A stretch of 64,000 bases of DNA, taken from the NCBI GenBank assembly GCA_963597355.1, contig CAVBPR010000013.1, positions 1 through 64,000 of the forward strand. Reading direction: 5' to 3'. Of the stretch, positions 40,408 to 50,139 are shown piece by piece. Made by a program: the position numbers and the translations under genes. Every line of letters starts with the position of its first letter. Within the stretch, counting starts at the first letter, position 1. Source of the DNA: UMGS1766 sp963597355. Lineage in GTDB: Bacteria > Bacillota > Clostridia > Oscillospirales > Oscillospiraceae. A model generated the notes under the pieces. It made no database searches, was not told the DNA's origin, and saw only the letters and a program-made list of their open reading frames with translations.

Positions 40408-41178
40408 TTATTCCTTTTCGATCCAGTTCGCCGCAGAACGAGGACGATGTGGAAGATTTGGATAGCGCTCTCCCTTTGGATAACCGACCATCAGTGCACA
40501 GCGCATGTTCGCCCCTTCTGGAATTCCAAGATACGCGCGAAGGTCTGGATCTGCATCTGCGATCTGCCGCAGATATCCTCCCCAGCAAGTACCCAAGCCA
40601 GCCTCATTCAGCTGCAGTTCCACAAGCGCCATAGCAAGCACCGGATCTGCCACCGGGTTTAACGCATCGTCCGGTGACCAGCCAATAATAACACAGGGAG
40701 CATCGCAAGTCAGCAGATTGGTTCCTGCCTTCTTGATTTTTATCAGTTCTTTTGCATTTCCCGTTCGCTCAGAAAACTCAAGTGCCATTTCCGTAACTTT
40801 TTCTGTTTCTTTCAGGCCATATAAGATTGTCCAGTGATGTTGATGTGCATTTTTCCCGCTGGGTGCGTATTCCGCAATATCAAGTGCCCGCTGGATCAGT
40901 TCCTTCTCTGGAGGCTCCGGCCGAAAGTGACGGACAGAACGACGGCTCAAAATCAGTTTTTCCGACTGCGTCTCAGGCGCAGGGCAAAAGCTTTCCCCAA
41001 AGGAAGGAGTAAGCGCAATTGCCTGTTTGGGGCAGGTGGCCTCGCAATGACCGCATTCAATGCAGCGGCGACGCTCTTTGATTTTTGGCGCTCCTTCTTC
41101 CATTGTCAAATATCCCATGGGACATAGCCGCACGCAGCTTCCGCAGCCAACACAGCGTTGATAATCAAAAGTAAGCAT
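40408..41178 (-). CDS. Ferredoxin-domain nitroreductase
   Basis: A 256-residue flavoenzyme. The N-terminus is a two-cluster ferredoxin domain with CVGCGSCVRLCPMGYL (about residues 10-25) and CIECGHCEATCPKQAI (about 38-53). The rest is a nitroreductase fold with SRRSVRHFRPEPPEKELI and a GLGTCWGGYL FMN loop. Such fusions are common in anaerobes. They reduce nitroaromatics, flavins or unknown electron acceptors using ferredoxin. AGGAGAATTAT precedes the ATG. It is the last gene after the DUF3810 gene, 34 bases apart. Confidence 0.92.
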   Translation of the reverse strand: MLTFDYQRCVGCGSCVRLCPMGYLTMEEGAPKIKERRRCIECGHCEATCPKQAIALTPSFGESFCPAPETQSEKLILSRRSVRHFRPEPPEKELIQRALDIAEYAPSGKNAHQHHWTILYGLKETEKVTEMALEFSERTGNAKELIKIKKAGTNLLTCDAPCVIIGWSPDDALNPVADPVLAMALVELQLNEAGLGTCWGGYLRQIADADPDLRAYLGIPEGANMRCALMVGYPKGERYPNLPHRPRSAANWIEKE

Positions 41179-41212
41179 ATAATTCTCCTATAAATCTCGT
41201 AATAACCAAGGT

Positions 41213-42382
41213 TCATGTTGCATCCGTTGTCCGGCCCAAATAGTCAAAGTAGTAAGCAACTAACAAATCAACACACTTTCCGTAGGTCTTCATTCCGTCC
41301 GTTTGACCATAGCTCTGCAAAAAGCCTTCATATACTGTGGATGAAACGCTTTCAGCAGCCTTCTCCAATGTGCTGTCAAAACTGTTCCAGTAGGCGTTAT
41401 TTGCAGACAAGTCCGCGCGCACCTGCTGGTTGAGCGTAGAACTGATTTGCTGATAGGCCGAAGCATCCGCTGAGTAGAGTGCATTGCACAAGTGGATATA
41501 ACCCAGAAGCGCGGATGAGTAATAATAGACCATGTTTCCGCTGCGCAGTCCAGCAAGAATGGCAACAAAATTGGCCTCATCTTCTCCTGCAATGTTGCGC
41601 TGATGCGCCATTTCATGAAGAATGGTGGATGGAATCAGGCATTGGGGCGAAACATCATTGATCAGTGTTTCTCCGGTAAACGGAAACAGAAAGCCTGTGA
41701 AATTCAGCCGACTCATAATGGGGCTGGACACCATCCTTTTGGGGGTATGTTCCGCCCCGGCAAGGAAGGGAAATTCCGCCTCAATTCCATCGTAGAGACC
41801 GCCGGTGGAAGAAAAAAGCGCATCCAAATCGGTGGTAAATACGCCATTTTCATCCCGCTCCACCTGATCGGAACTGTTATTCAGCGCCTGGGCAAAGGAA
41901 GCGCACAGCGTGGCAAGTTCCTGTGTGGTGGCGCCGCGAGTAGCAATACCGCTGAGATCCGAAAAATCATCCCCATAATAGTTCATTCCCCAAAGGACGG
42001 TATACCCACAATAGACAATCAAAACAGCGGACAGAAGTGCCAGCAACCTCCGCCCAAGGCGCAGGATACGGCCTCGATAGCGAATCAGCAGATAGATTGT
42101 CCGAACAAGGAAAAACAATACCGCCAGAATTGCGACAACCCAAATAACCTCAGACACAGCAAAGGGAAACAGGTCGCAGAATTTCGACACAGCCGTCTTA
42201 TAAGGCGTCGTAATATGCTGGATCATCCAATTTATCAACGCTTTCTTTTCCTTGGCGAATTGAAAAGCCAGCAAAAACAATCCGGCACAGGCTGCGCAAA
42301 TTGCAGGCGGCAGCAGAGTTCGCCAGGAACCTCGGTCTTCAAAAACGCGATGATCGCGAATATCGTCGTAAAGTGTTTTCAT
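41213..42382 (-). CDS. DUF3810 membrane protein, zinc-protease-like
   Basis: A 389-residue membrane protein. Three N-terminal helices (ICAACAGLFLLAFQFA, VIWVVAILAVLFFLV, LLALLSAVLIVYCGYTVLW) are followed by an extracellular domain carrying STILHEMAHQRNIAGEDEAN, an HExxH zinc motif with a downstream Glu as in gluzincin-like peptidases. DUF3810 is uncharacterised. Its ATG overlaps the PBP gene stop (TAATG), so it is cotranscribed with FtsW and PBP genes. That suggests a role in cell-wall or division-site processing. Confidence 0.85.
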   Translation of the reverse strand: MKTLYDDIRDHRVFEDRGSWRTLLPPAICAACAGLFLLAFQFAKEKKALINWMIQHITTPYKTAVSKFCDLFPFAVSEVIWVVAILAVLFFLVRTIYLLIRYRGRILRLGRRLLALLSAVLIVYCGYTVLWGMNYYGDDFSDLSGIATRGATTQELATLCASFAQALNNSSDQVERDENGVFTTDLDALFSSTGGLYDGIEAEFPFLAGAEHTPKRMVSSPIMSRLNFTGFLFPFTGETLINDVSPQCLIPSTILHEMAHQRNIAGEDEANFVAILAGLRSGNMVYYYSSALLGYIHLCNALYSADASAYQQISSTLNQQVRADLSANNAYWNSFDSTLEKAAESVSSTVYEGFLQSYGQTDGMKTYGKCVDLLVAYYFDYLGRTTDAT

Positions 42383-43746
42383 TAACTCTCCTCAGCAGAA
42401 ACAACTGCATCCAGCACTGTGGCAACAACAGATCCAGCCTGGGATGCACCGCCACCGCCATTTTCGATAACCGAAACAAAGGCATAGGGATGCGCATCGT
42501 CCATGACAAATCCTACAAACCATGCATGGGGCGCAACATCACTGCCAACTTCAGCTGTGCCGGATTTCGCGCAAACTGCAAGACTGCCAAACTGTTCCTG
42601 GCCGTAGGTTTCCACCACGTCGTTGCGCATCATTTCCTGCAGTTGCTGACAGGTGGCAGAATTCCAGCCAATGTTGGATTTGTCCGTAGAAATAATTCCG
42701 GCCGGAAGTCCGCTTTGCGTTGTAACCTTGCTCAGCAGCCGCGGAGTAGCCGCAGTTCCGTTTTCGGCAATACACCCCATCAACGTCAGCATAGCTGCGG
42801 GATTTACAAGGTCGTTATATTGTCCGCAGCCGGACCAGCCTAATTCCAGAGAATTGTCTTCCGCAACATCAAAGCTTCCACTGGCACTTGTATACCCATT
42901 GATATCAACGCCGGAAAGCAAGCCTGCCTGTTCAACATAACGCTGCAAGGTGGTGCCTCCCAGCTGCAGGGCCAGTGTGGCAAAAGCGCAGTTGCAGCTG
43001 TGTGCCAGTGCTCCCGCAAAATCCAGATCTCCATGTGCAGAGGTGCAGGTAATTTTGCCGCCGCCATATTCCAGCGATCCGGTGCAGTGGAACGTAAAGT
43101 TGGCGGTATCCAGATTTTCAATTGCAGCTGCAGCCGTAATAACCTTGAATGTTGAGCCAGGCGTGAAGGTAGAGGAAAGGAAGCGGTTCATATAGGCACC
43201 ATTGTAGTCGCTGTCGCCGTTGGCGACTGCCTCTACTTCATCCTCATTTTCCGGATCATAAGACGGGGTTGAAACCATGCAGACGATTTCTCCGGTTTTG
43301 TAATTATAAACTGCAACCGTACCGGAACGGCCATTTAACGCCTGATAGGCAGTTTCATTTACGCTGGCATTGACCGAAAGATACAGATTATTGCCAGTAC
43401 TGGACAGACCGGTAATCAAATTGTAGCTGACTAATTTATCTGCAAACAGCTTGCGTGCTCCCGTGGCAATATTGCCCTGCAAATCACCAATAAGATGAAG
43501 CGTAGATGTGCGCAACAGTGCATTATCTCCATAGCTTTGATTGGCGCAATCAAAGAGCAACGTCCCTGTGGAGTCATAGATCTTTCCGCTGGTCAATCTG
43601 CCGCTGGAATAAGCGGCCTGGTTTACAGGGGAGGATGCCCATTTTCGTCCATTCATTCCATAGAGTACGCAGAACAAAATCGTTCCTGCCGCCAATAGCA
43701 AACTGAAAATCAGGACAAAAATGGTGCGGTGCTTCAGTTGTTTCAT
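42382..43746 (-). CDS. Penicillin-binding protein, D,D-transpeptidase
   Basis: A 454-residue class B-type PBP that cross-links peptidoglycan. One membrane helix (IFVLIFSLLLAAGTILFCVL) precedes a short N-terminal module and the transpeptidase. Ser198 is in TPGSTFKV (SxxK), HSCNCAFATLAL gives the SxN motif, and VCAKSGTAEVG gives KTG-type KSGT. It resembles Mycobacterium/Clostridium PbpA, which pairs with an FHA-linked RodA/FtsW. It overlaps the FtsW gene by four bases (ATGA), so SEDS polymerase and transpeptidase are made together. Confidence 0.95.
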   Translation of the reverse strand: MKQLKHRTIFVLIFSLLLAAGTILFCVLYGMNGRKWASSPVNQAAYSSGRLTSGKIYDSTGTLLFDCANQSYGDNALLRTSTLHLIGDLQGNIATGARKLFADKLVSYNLITGLSSTGNNLYLSVNASVNETAYQALNGRSGTVAVYNYKTGEIVCMVSTPSYDPENEDEVEAVANGDSDYNGAYMNRFLSSTFTPGSTFKVITAAAAIENLDTANFTFHCTGSLEYGGGKITCTSAHGDLDFAGALAHSCNCAFATLALQLGGTTLQRYVEQAGLLSGVDINGYTSASGSFDVAEDNSLELGWSGCGQYNDLVNPAAMLTLMGCIAENGTAATPRLLSKVTTQSGLPAGIISTDKSNIGWNSATCQQLQEMMRNDVVETYGQEQFGSLAVCAKSGTAEVGSDVAPHAWFVGFVMDDAHPYAFVSVIENGGGGASQAGSVVATVLDAVVSAEES

Positions 43747-45794
43747 TTTTTATCATCCTCATCCCAGTTAAAATAGTCTTGCCAATTATCTGCATCTCCG
43801 GCAGAAGCATCATCCTCCAGTGAAAAATCAAATGCATCAGAGTCCTGCGTGTCTGCAAGTGTGCGGCGGATCAAATCGGTCACATCATCCGAAATCGGTG
43901 GTTCATCGATTGCTGCACCCATACGGCGTGTCGGTTCTTCACGATCAAGGTAGGATGCAACTCTTGTATCCGAGAAGTTCTCGTCATAATTTTCATCGTA
44001 TGTGTCCATCTCATAATCGTCGACTTCTCTCTTCTGTCGCACACGCTGCTGTTCTGCCCGAACATCCTTTTTACTTGGCAATCGAATGGCTAATCCGGCA
44101 TTTTGTCTTGTGTCCGCCGCTTTGATATAGGCAAGCAATCCCCAGCAACAGATCATACTACTGCCACCCATGGATACAAAGGGGAAGGTCACACCGGTAA
44201 GGGGAAGCAAATCGACCGAGCCAAACACATTCAGCATGGTTTGCACCACAAACAACATTGCTGTGGAACATGCCGCGATGACATAAAACGTTGACCGGGC
44301 GTTTGCCGCCGATTTCACCGCAAAAACGGCAAGAATAATGATTACTGCAACCGCACACAGTGCCACCAGCAGTCCCAATTCATCGCTGACAACGCCAAAG
44401 ACCAAATCTGTATTTGCTGCGGCAATATTCTTCAGCCATCCGTTTCCTACGCCATGGCCAAACAATCCTCCTCCGGCGATGGCCGACATCGTGCGTGTCT
44501 GCTGATAACCAAGGTCCGCAGTGTCGCTCCATGCATGGAGAAAAATGCTGAAACGGCGCGCTATGTACGGTTTAAATTTTATGATAATAAATCCGCCAAA
44601 CACCGCCGCAGAGCCCATGAAAGCTACGCTCGGAAGATCGCCGGATCGCAGGAAAGCGATTGCGAGGAAGGTGGCAAAAAAGATCAGCGCTGTTCCAAAG
44701 TCACTCATCAAGCCAAGACAACCAACGCAGAAGGCGGAAAACAAAAGCGTGAAAATCAGATTGCGGCGGCTGAACATTCGATCCAGTGTTGTCGATCCAA
44801 CCAGAATAAAGGCAAGCTTCACAATTTCCGACGGCTGGAACGAGATCGGCCCCAGTCTAACCCAGTTTTTTGCGCCAAACAGGCGGCTGCCCAATACCAG
44901 ATTAAATGCCAGCATACCAATTGCAAGCAGTGCCACCGGCCAACGAAGTTTCTTTGCCTGCGTCAGATTCCGCAAAACCAACGACAGAAGGAAGAAGAAC
45001 ATCAGTCCCATTCCCATGCAGATCAACTGTTTATAAAGGTCTCCCGGCTTTTTGTTCGCCGTAACCGTCATGCACAGAGAGGTTAGAAAAAAAGCTAACG
45101 TTTCAATTTCAAAGCCAGTGCGCCGCATAATCCGGTAAAACGTGTAAATCAACCACATGATCGCGCAAAGCACTGCAAACGTAACTACGATTTTAATTCC
45201 CGCATCCGCCGCATAGGCCATAAGAAGTTCCGTGCAAAGAATTGCCTGAATAAGCGTAAGCAAAAGCAAATTAAGCCCCGGCGAAACTGACCGCCCGGGT
45301 TTTGTGCGGCGCTTGGCCTGAGCCAACTCCTCCGCTGCGGTGAGGGCAGTAAACGTCACCTTTACTCCGCCCATGCTGATCTCATCGCCGTCATGAACCG
45401 GCACATGTTCCTGATCAAACACTTCCCGCCCGTTGACGGTAAGTTCATTCTTTGTAAGGGCGTAAACGCTCCAATTGCCTCGTTCATCCCGCAGAAAAGC
45501 CGCATGATTTCGGGAAACCGTAGGAGAATTCAGCACAACATCATTGCGCCTGGAACGGCCAACCGTGTTCTCCCAGTGGTGGAATTCACCATAATCTCCA
45601 TTGGGAAGCGTAAGCCGTCCCCAAATCTCTCGCTCAATCCGGCCGCGAAGCAAGCTCTTTGTGCACCGGACAATCAGCCAAATACAAAGCAGCGGCAAAA
45701 TCAGGCGCAAAATAACCGCAATCACCTGAACGATTGGTGAGCTGTTATTGGCTCCAAAAACATTTAATGCATCCTGTATTGAAGAAAGATTCAT
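43743..45794 (-). CDS. FHA-domain/FtsW-RodA (SEDS) fusion protein
   Basis: A 683-residue protein. After one N-terminal helix, an FHA phosphothreonine-binding domain (about residues 65-135) has GRSRRNDVVLNSPTVSRNHA and FDQEHVPVHDGDEISMGGVK. A SEDS glycosyltransferase with about ten helices (145-590) follows, including the signature LTGVTFPFVSMGGSS. A long acidic, Asp/Glu-rich cytoplasmic tail ends the protein. SEDS proteins polymerise glycan strands with a cognate PBP, here the next gene. The FHA domain suggests control by a Ser/Thr kinase of the PrkC/PknB type, not in this window. Confidence 0.92.
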   Translation of the reverse strand: MNLSSIQDALNVFGANNSSPIVQVIAVILRLILPLLCIWLIVRCTKSLLRGRIEREIWGRLTLPNGDYGEFHHWENTVGRSRRNDVVLNSPTVSRNHAAFLRDERGNWSVYALTKNELTVNGREVFDQEHVPVHDGDEISMGGVKVTFTALTAAEELAQAKRRTKPGRSVSPGLNLLLLTLIQAILCTELLMAYAADAGIKIVVTFAVLCAIMWLIYTFYRIMRRTGFEIETLAFFLTSLCMTVTANKKPGDLYKQLICMGMGLMFFFLLSLVLRNLTQAKKLRWPVALLAIGMLAFNLVLGSRLFGAKNWVRLGPISFQPSEIVKLAFILVGSTTLDRMFSRRNLIFTLLFSAFCVGCLGLMSDFGTALIFFATFLAIAFLRSGDLPSVAFMGSAAVFGGFIIIKFKPYIARRFSIFLHAWSDTADLGYQQTRTMSAIAGGGLFGHGVGNGWLKNIAAANTDLVFGVVSDELGLLVALCAVAVIIILAVFAVKSAANARSTFYVIAACSTAMLFVVQTMLNVFGSVDLLPLTGVTFPFVSMGGSSMICCWGLLAYIKAADTRQNAGLAIRLPSKKDVRAEQQRVRQKREVDDYEMDTYDENYDENFSDTRVASYLDREEPTRRMGAAIDEPPISDDVTDLIRRTLADTQDSDAFDFSLEDDASAGDADNWQDYFNWDEDDKK

Positions 45795-45825
45795 CGAGAA
45801 CCTCCTATAATAAAAATCCGTTTAT

Positions 45826-45834
45826 ATCATACCA
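45826..45834 (-). promoter_or_regulatory. Extended -10 promoter of the FtsW-PBP operon
   Basis: On the minus strand TGGTATGAT, an extended -10, about 30 bases before the start codon; no clear -35. Confidence 0.55.
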
Positions 45835-45933
45835 CATTTCGTGGCAAAAAAAAGGAGCAAACCGTGAATTTTAAGAAGATATCCATCTTTCCCATCGAAC
45901 TTGACAATATTTTTATGCAAACAGCAAATAACG

Positions 45934-45980
45934 AAAATCGGCTGCAAACGCAATAAAATTGCGCTTGCAGCCGATTTTTA
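45934..45980. terminator. Terminator of ABC/coiled-coil operon
   Basis: AAAATCGGCTGCAAACGCAAT (45934-45954) pairs with ATTGCGCTTGCAGCCGATTTT (45958-45978), with one mismatch. It serves the minus-strand gene ending at 45978. Confidence 0.85.
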
Positions 45981-47798
45981 TGTATCGATTTCATCCGTTT
46001 CAATCAGGAATCGAACACTGCCTGTCATTCCCTCTGTCAGGCCGGCAAAGTTATCATATGTCCTATCCGCTTCCTTCAGTGCCTTCAACCGCTGAATCAA
46101 TCGGGTAAGATCATCCCCGGTCAGCCGACTCAGTGATTGGATTCCTTCTTCATCAAAAGTCTTCATCCCGTCAGCCAGAGAATCGCCAGCCTCTGTAATG
46201 GTGCTGAATCCACCGGAAATCGCCGTTCCGGCTGTAGTCAAGGCACTTGCTCCCTGTTTCAGCTGCGCAGCACCTTCTGCAAGCTGGCTTACCGCAGATG
46301 CATATTGGAAAAAGCCATCTTGCAGCATCTGGCTTCCAGAGGATAAGATTTGCATGTTGCTCTGAAACATGGAGATGTGCTCCGTCAATTGCAGTAATCC
46401 TGCGGCATTTGCACGCAGCATTGCAATCTGCGCCTGAAGATCTTCTTCGGTCTGCGTCACCGTATTGATCAGCTCAGAACAATCCATTTCCGGTTTCGCT
46501 GGCATATTCTCCAGTGCAGTCTTTGCCGTTTCCACTTCCTGCCGCACGGTTTCATCCACACCGGAAAGATCGATCCGGTTCAGCGCTGCCAATGCCGTTT
46601 CCGTCTGGGCCGCAACATCCGAATTATATTGATCAATCTGGCTTAGAACGGTTTGCATCTGCGCCAGAACAGTCTGCAGGGTCGCGGCATCCGTCTGAAT
46701 CCGTTCGGACGCAAGACGGATAGAATCGTCGATTCCACTTAAATCAAGCGCACCCAAACCATCGTTCATTTTTTGCAAACCAATGCTTAAGGTATCTAAG
46801 CCATCTGTTATGGAGCTGCTCTGTCCGCTCAATGCTGCCAATCCGTCTGAAAGCTGGCCTGTTCCCTGGGCAAGCGCATCCGCCCCATACAGATATTGCT
46901 GCAAATAGCCTTGGAATTCAGACAGGCCATCCCGGAATTGTCCGGTTGCTCCAACCAACGCTTCGGAAGCATCACTCAGTTTTTCCATGTTCTCCTGCAA
47001 CTCATCAATACTGTCTATGTCATCCAGATCCAGTTCAGAGAATACTCCCGTGGAAAAGATTGTTGCAGTAAAATCAAGCTCAAATTCCGTTACATCTGCA
47101 GAAACTTCCACATACTCCGGAAGATCTATGTCGTCTAAGTCAGCCTCATAGCTCTCCAATTCCAACGACTCTTTCCACCCCGGAAAAGCAATTCCTACTG
47201 CCAGAGCTGTGTCACCCATACGCATCAACTTGCCATTCGTTACGGTAACATTGCGGAATTTTGTGCTGTCTAAGGTAGCCACTGTCATTGCAGAAAACGG
47301 AACGCACACTTCATAGTCTGCTTCATCTATTGTGACCGTCCTGGTTGCGGTATTCTGATAGTCGAACCGAAGCGTCACATGTCCGCTTTTCCCCGCAAGG
47401 GCATCCGCAGCAATTTCTTTTCCGTCCAGATAATAGGTTATTTGAACTCCAACCGGAAGTTCCTGATTCGTTTTCCCTTCGTATTGAATATCTTCTCCAT
47501 GATTTTCCCAGGTCAAGGTACCGTCTGCACTTTGTGTAAATTCTTCGTCTCCTTCCGTATTTTTGATGTCTATGAGCCTGCTTTTGTCCAACACTCGGTC
47601 GGCCGTCCCCAACTCACGCAGCGCAGTTTCCACCGTCACCTCTCTGGGCGATCCGTCTGCATTCGCCTGAATATAAACCGTTTCTTCCTTTTCTCCTGTT
47701 CCAGCGATTGCCGAAGCCGGAGCAACCAGAGAAATTACAGTCAGAGTCGACAAAACAATTGCACCAATACGATAACAAACCTGTTTTCTGTCCTTCAT
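45978..47798 (-). CDS. Secreted coiled-coil (YhgE/Pip-like) protein
   Basis: A 606-residue secreted protein. A signal sequence or anchor (IGAIVLSTLTVISLVAPASA) is followed by a beta-rich domain (about 40-260), then a long repeat-rich helical region (about 260-590) with patterns such as LAQGTGQLSDGLAALSGQSS and LSIGLQKMNDGLGAL, as in YhgE/Pip and MMPL-associated proteins. It seems to lack a membrane anchor at the C-terminus. It lies 16 bases after an FtsX-type permease and is probably its periplasm-facing or wall-facing partner. The function is unknown. Confidence 0.8.
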   Translation of the reverse strand: MKDRKQVCYRIGAIVLSTLTVISLVAPASAIAGTGEKEETVYIQANADGSPREVTVETALRELGTADRVLDKSRLIDIKNTEGDEEFTQSADGTLTWENHGEDIQYEGKTNQELPVGVQITYYLDGKEIAADALAGKSGHVTLRFDYQNTATRTVTIDEADYEVCVPFSAMTVATLDSTKFRNVTVTNGKLMRMGDTALAVGIAFPGWKESLELESYEADLDDIDLPEYVEVSADVTEFELDFTATIFSTGVFSELDLDDIDSIDELQENMEKLSDASEALVGATGQFRDGLSEFQGYLQQYLYGADALAQGTGQLSDGLAALSGQSSSITDGLDTLSIGLQKMNDGLGALDLSGIDDSIRLASERIQTDAATLQTVLAQMQTVLSQIDQYNSDVAAQTETALAALNRIDLSGVDETVRQEVETAKTALENMPAKPEMDCSELINTVTQTEEDLQAQIAMLRANAAGLLQLTEHISMFQSNMQILSSGSQMLQDGFFQYASAVSQLAEGAAQLKQGASALTTAGTAISGGFSTITEAGDSLADGMKTFDEEGIQSLSRLTGDDLTRLIQRLKALKEADRTYDNFAGLTEGMTGSVRFLIETDEIDT

Positions 47799-47814
47799 TT
47801 TATCACGCTCCTTA

Positions 47815-50139
47815 TCACTCTACATTTTTCAGTGCCTCATTCATCGGAACACGCTTGATTCTCCTCAATTCCATCACGGCTACCACTGCGTATGAACCAA
47901 ACCCAAGCCCGATCATTTTCCAGTAGATTGCAGAATCTACCCAAAACGGAATCCATCCACTCATCATCTCCAGCATTACTGCCCGGAAAAGGAAAATCAT
48001 AATCCAGGTTTCAATCGGTAAACTGAGCAGCAACAAGACGGCAACCACAATTGACGTAGAAAGAATGTACAATCGGCCAATTTCACCATCGGTATAACCA
48101 AGAATTTTTGCCATAGAAATTGATTGCGCATTCTTCTCAATGGTCAGCTTACTCAGCAGATAGATCAGCACCACGAAAATCAGAACAGCAAACCCATCCA
48201 CCAGAATCATCATGTTCCCCATGCTGACATCAAGCTGGCGAGACACCTTTGTCAATGCATCCAGATCAATCACCGATCCGATATATTTTTCATCAATATC
48301 CGTGATCTTGCTTGCAGAAAAATATCCGCAATAATAACCGTGCCCTAGCTCAAACGTTGTATTCAAGCTTTCCCGGTTCATAAAGACGCACAAAGCACCC
48401 TCATACGGATAGATGGAATCAATCTGGAATGTGTATGTTTTGTCTTCATATTCTTCTTTCAGCTCAATGGTATCTCCGGGTGCTAAGCTAAATTTATCCG
48501 CATAGGCTTTGGAAACGGATATTCCATCTGATTCTAACGAGATATACTTACTATCGTTTTCAACCCCATAGAGAAGAACATCCTCGGCCGGATACCGATC
48601 TCCCAGTGTGCGCAGAGAATATGCACTAAAAACCTCTGCATCTTCATTCTCTGTTTCCACCGCCGATTGAAACTGCAGTGCAGCAATCAGATTTTCCAAC
48701 TTATGATCCTCTCTTGTCAGTTCAAGGGGAACCTGGAGCATATATTGATAATTCGCCAGCAGATTATTGCTTAATGTGTCCTGATAGTGTGATAACACAG
48801 GCGGAAAAATCAGACCAAACATTAACAGCAGGTTTGCAAATAAAATTCCAACGGCCAAAACCACATAACTGCCTGCATTCTGAAAAATCACCCGAAGCCG
48901 GAAGCGATGGAAAAACCTCATCTTTTCCGGTAAATGCATGGCACGACGCCTATTTTTCCTGCTCAGGTCCCGCCGTAAAAATTTCAACGGAGACAAGGTC
49001 ATTTTCCGCCACAAAATAGTAAATGTAATGGACAGCATCAGCAAAATCGGAACCACTGTGGTAAGAAGAAACGCTTCTCCGTTCCAAACGGTAACATAGG
49101 TTGTCAAACTGTAACTGCCATAATATATGTCTGCGCATACATTCTTCATTGCAGTGTAGCCGATCAGATTCCCAATCAACGCACTGATCAGTGTCACCAG
49201 CATAGGAACTGCCATATAGTGCCGCACCAGTTCACCTTTTGTAAAACCGGAGGCCCGCAATGTTCCGATTACATTTGCTTCTTTTGTAATCGTGTTGTTG
49301 ATTGTAATGCCAAAGACAAACGCCATAATTACGATAACAATATAAAGCAATGCAATCATCATGGTACGGTCTCCGCCCAGATCATCACCGGCAAATTTTA
49401 TTGCCTGGTTTTGATAGCGGGGAATAAAGCTTTCTAACTTAACCTCGTCTGCCAGAGCCTTCATCAATTCTTCGCTGCGGTCGTTTTCCTCCGCTTCATC
49501 TGCAACTGCTGTGTCGTATGTCCAGGCATAGCACCAGTTGATATAATCCGCGTTTAACGCGTCAAATTCTTCCTGCACAACCACAGCAACGCCAAATTGG
49601 ACCGAGTCAAACATGCTGTCGTTATTGTTCTGAAACAGTGCACTATAATCTGGCAGAGCGATCAGACCGGTAACACTCCACGTTTTGTTTCCGTCACTGC
49701 TGGTAATTGTATCTCCTATGGAAAGCTGATTATTATCTGCATACATCCGGTCAATCGCAATCTCACCGGCCGATGTTGGCATCGCCCCTTGCATAAGGCA
49801 TGCCTGATTTACCTCTGTGCGCTGGGAAAAAATGCGCATGGTGCGATTATCCGCCAATGGCTGTTCCACATAATTGAGATCGTAAACCGCGACGCCCTGT
49901 TCTTCAATTGCTTTTCGCTGTGCGCGATTTAATTTCTTTGCCGTGGTAAAATGACCGGCTTCCACATGATAGCGATCAAAACTCTCGTTGTATGCCTGAA
50001 TCATACTGCCTGCAGCAACCAAATATCCGGAAACAAAGCTGATTGTTAAGGTCAGCATCAGAAAAATAACCAGATACTTTCCGATTTCTTCTCTCAATTC
50101 CCGAATGATCCTGCGCCGCAGTGGATTTTTACGCTTCAT
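47815..50139 (-). CDS. FtsX-like ABC transporter permease
   Basis: A 774-residue permease of the MacB/FtsX superfamily, full-length type. The N-terminal helix (YLVIFLMLTLTISFVSGYLV) leads into an extracellular MacB-like domain (about 45-250). Three helices (IALLYIVIVIMAFVFGITIN, MLVTLISALIGNLIGY and the next) follow, then a second half with a second extracellular domain and four helices ending YWKMIGLGFGSYAVVAVMEL. The ATG at 50139 overlaps the ATPase stop (TGATG) and is chosen over the GTG at 50145. Such systems export peptides or lipids or act as mechanotransmission devices. Confidence 0.92.
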   Translation of the reverse strand: MKRKNPLRRRIIRELREEIGKYLVIFLMLTLTISFVSGYLVAAGSMIQAYNESFDRYHVEAGHFTTAKKLNRAQRKAIEEQGVAVYDLNYVEQPLADNRTMRIFSQRTEVNQACLMQGAMPTSAGEIAIDRMYADNNQLSIGDTITSSDGNKTWSVTGLIALPDYSALFQNNNDSMFDSVQFGVAVVVQEEFDALNADYINWCYAWTYDTAVADEAEENDRSEELMKALADEVKLESFIPRYQNQAIKFAGDDLGGDRTMMIALLYIVIVIMAFVFGITINNTITKEANVIGTLRASGFTKGELVRHYMAVPMLVTLISALIGNLIGYTAMKNVCADIYYGSYSLTTYVTVWNGEAFLLTTVVPILLMLSITFTILWRKMTLSPLKFLRRDLSRKNRRRAMHLPEKMRFFHRFRLRVIFQNAGSYVVLAVGILFANLLLMFGLIFPPVLSHYQDTLSNNLLANYQYMLQVPLELTREDHKLENLIAALQFQSAVETENEDAEVFSAYSLRTLGDRYPAEDVLLYGVENDSKYISLESDGISVSKAYADKFSLAPGDTIELKEEYEDKTYTFQIDSIYPYEGALCVFMNRESLNTTFELGHGYYCGYFSASKITDIDEKYIGSVIDLDALTKVSRQLDVSMGNMMILVDGFAVLIFVVLIYLLSKLTIEKNAQSISMAKILGYTDGEIGRLYILSTSIVVAVLLLLSLPIETWIMIFLFRAVMLEMMSGWIPFWVDSAIYWKMIGLGFGSYAVVAVMELRRIKRVPMNEALKNVE

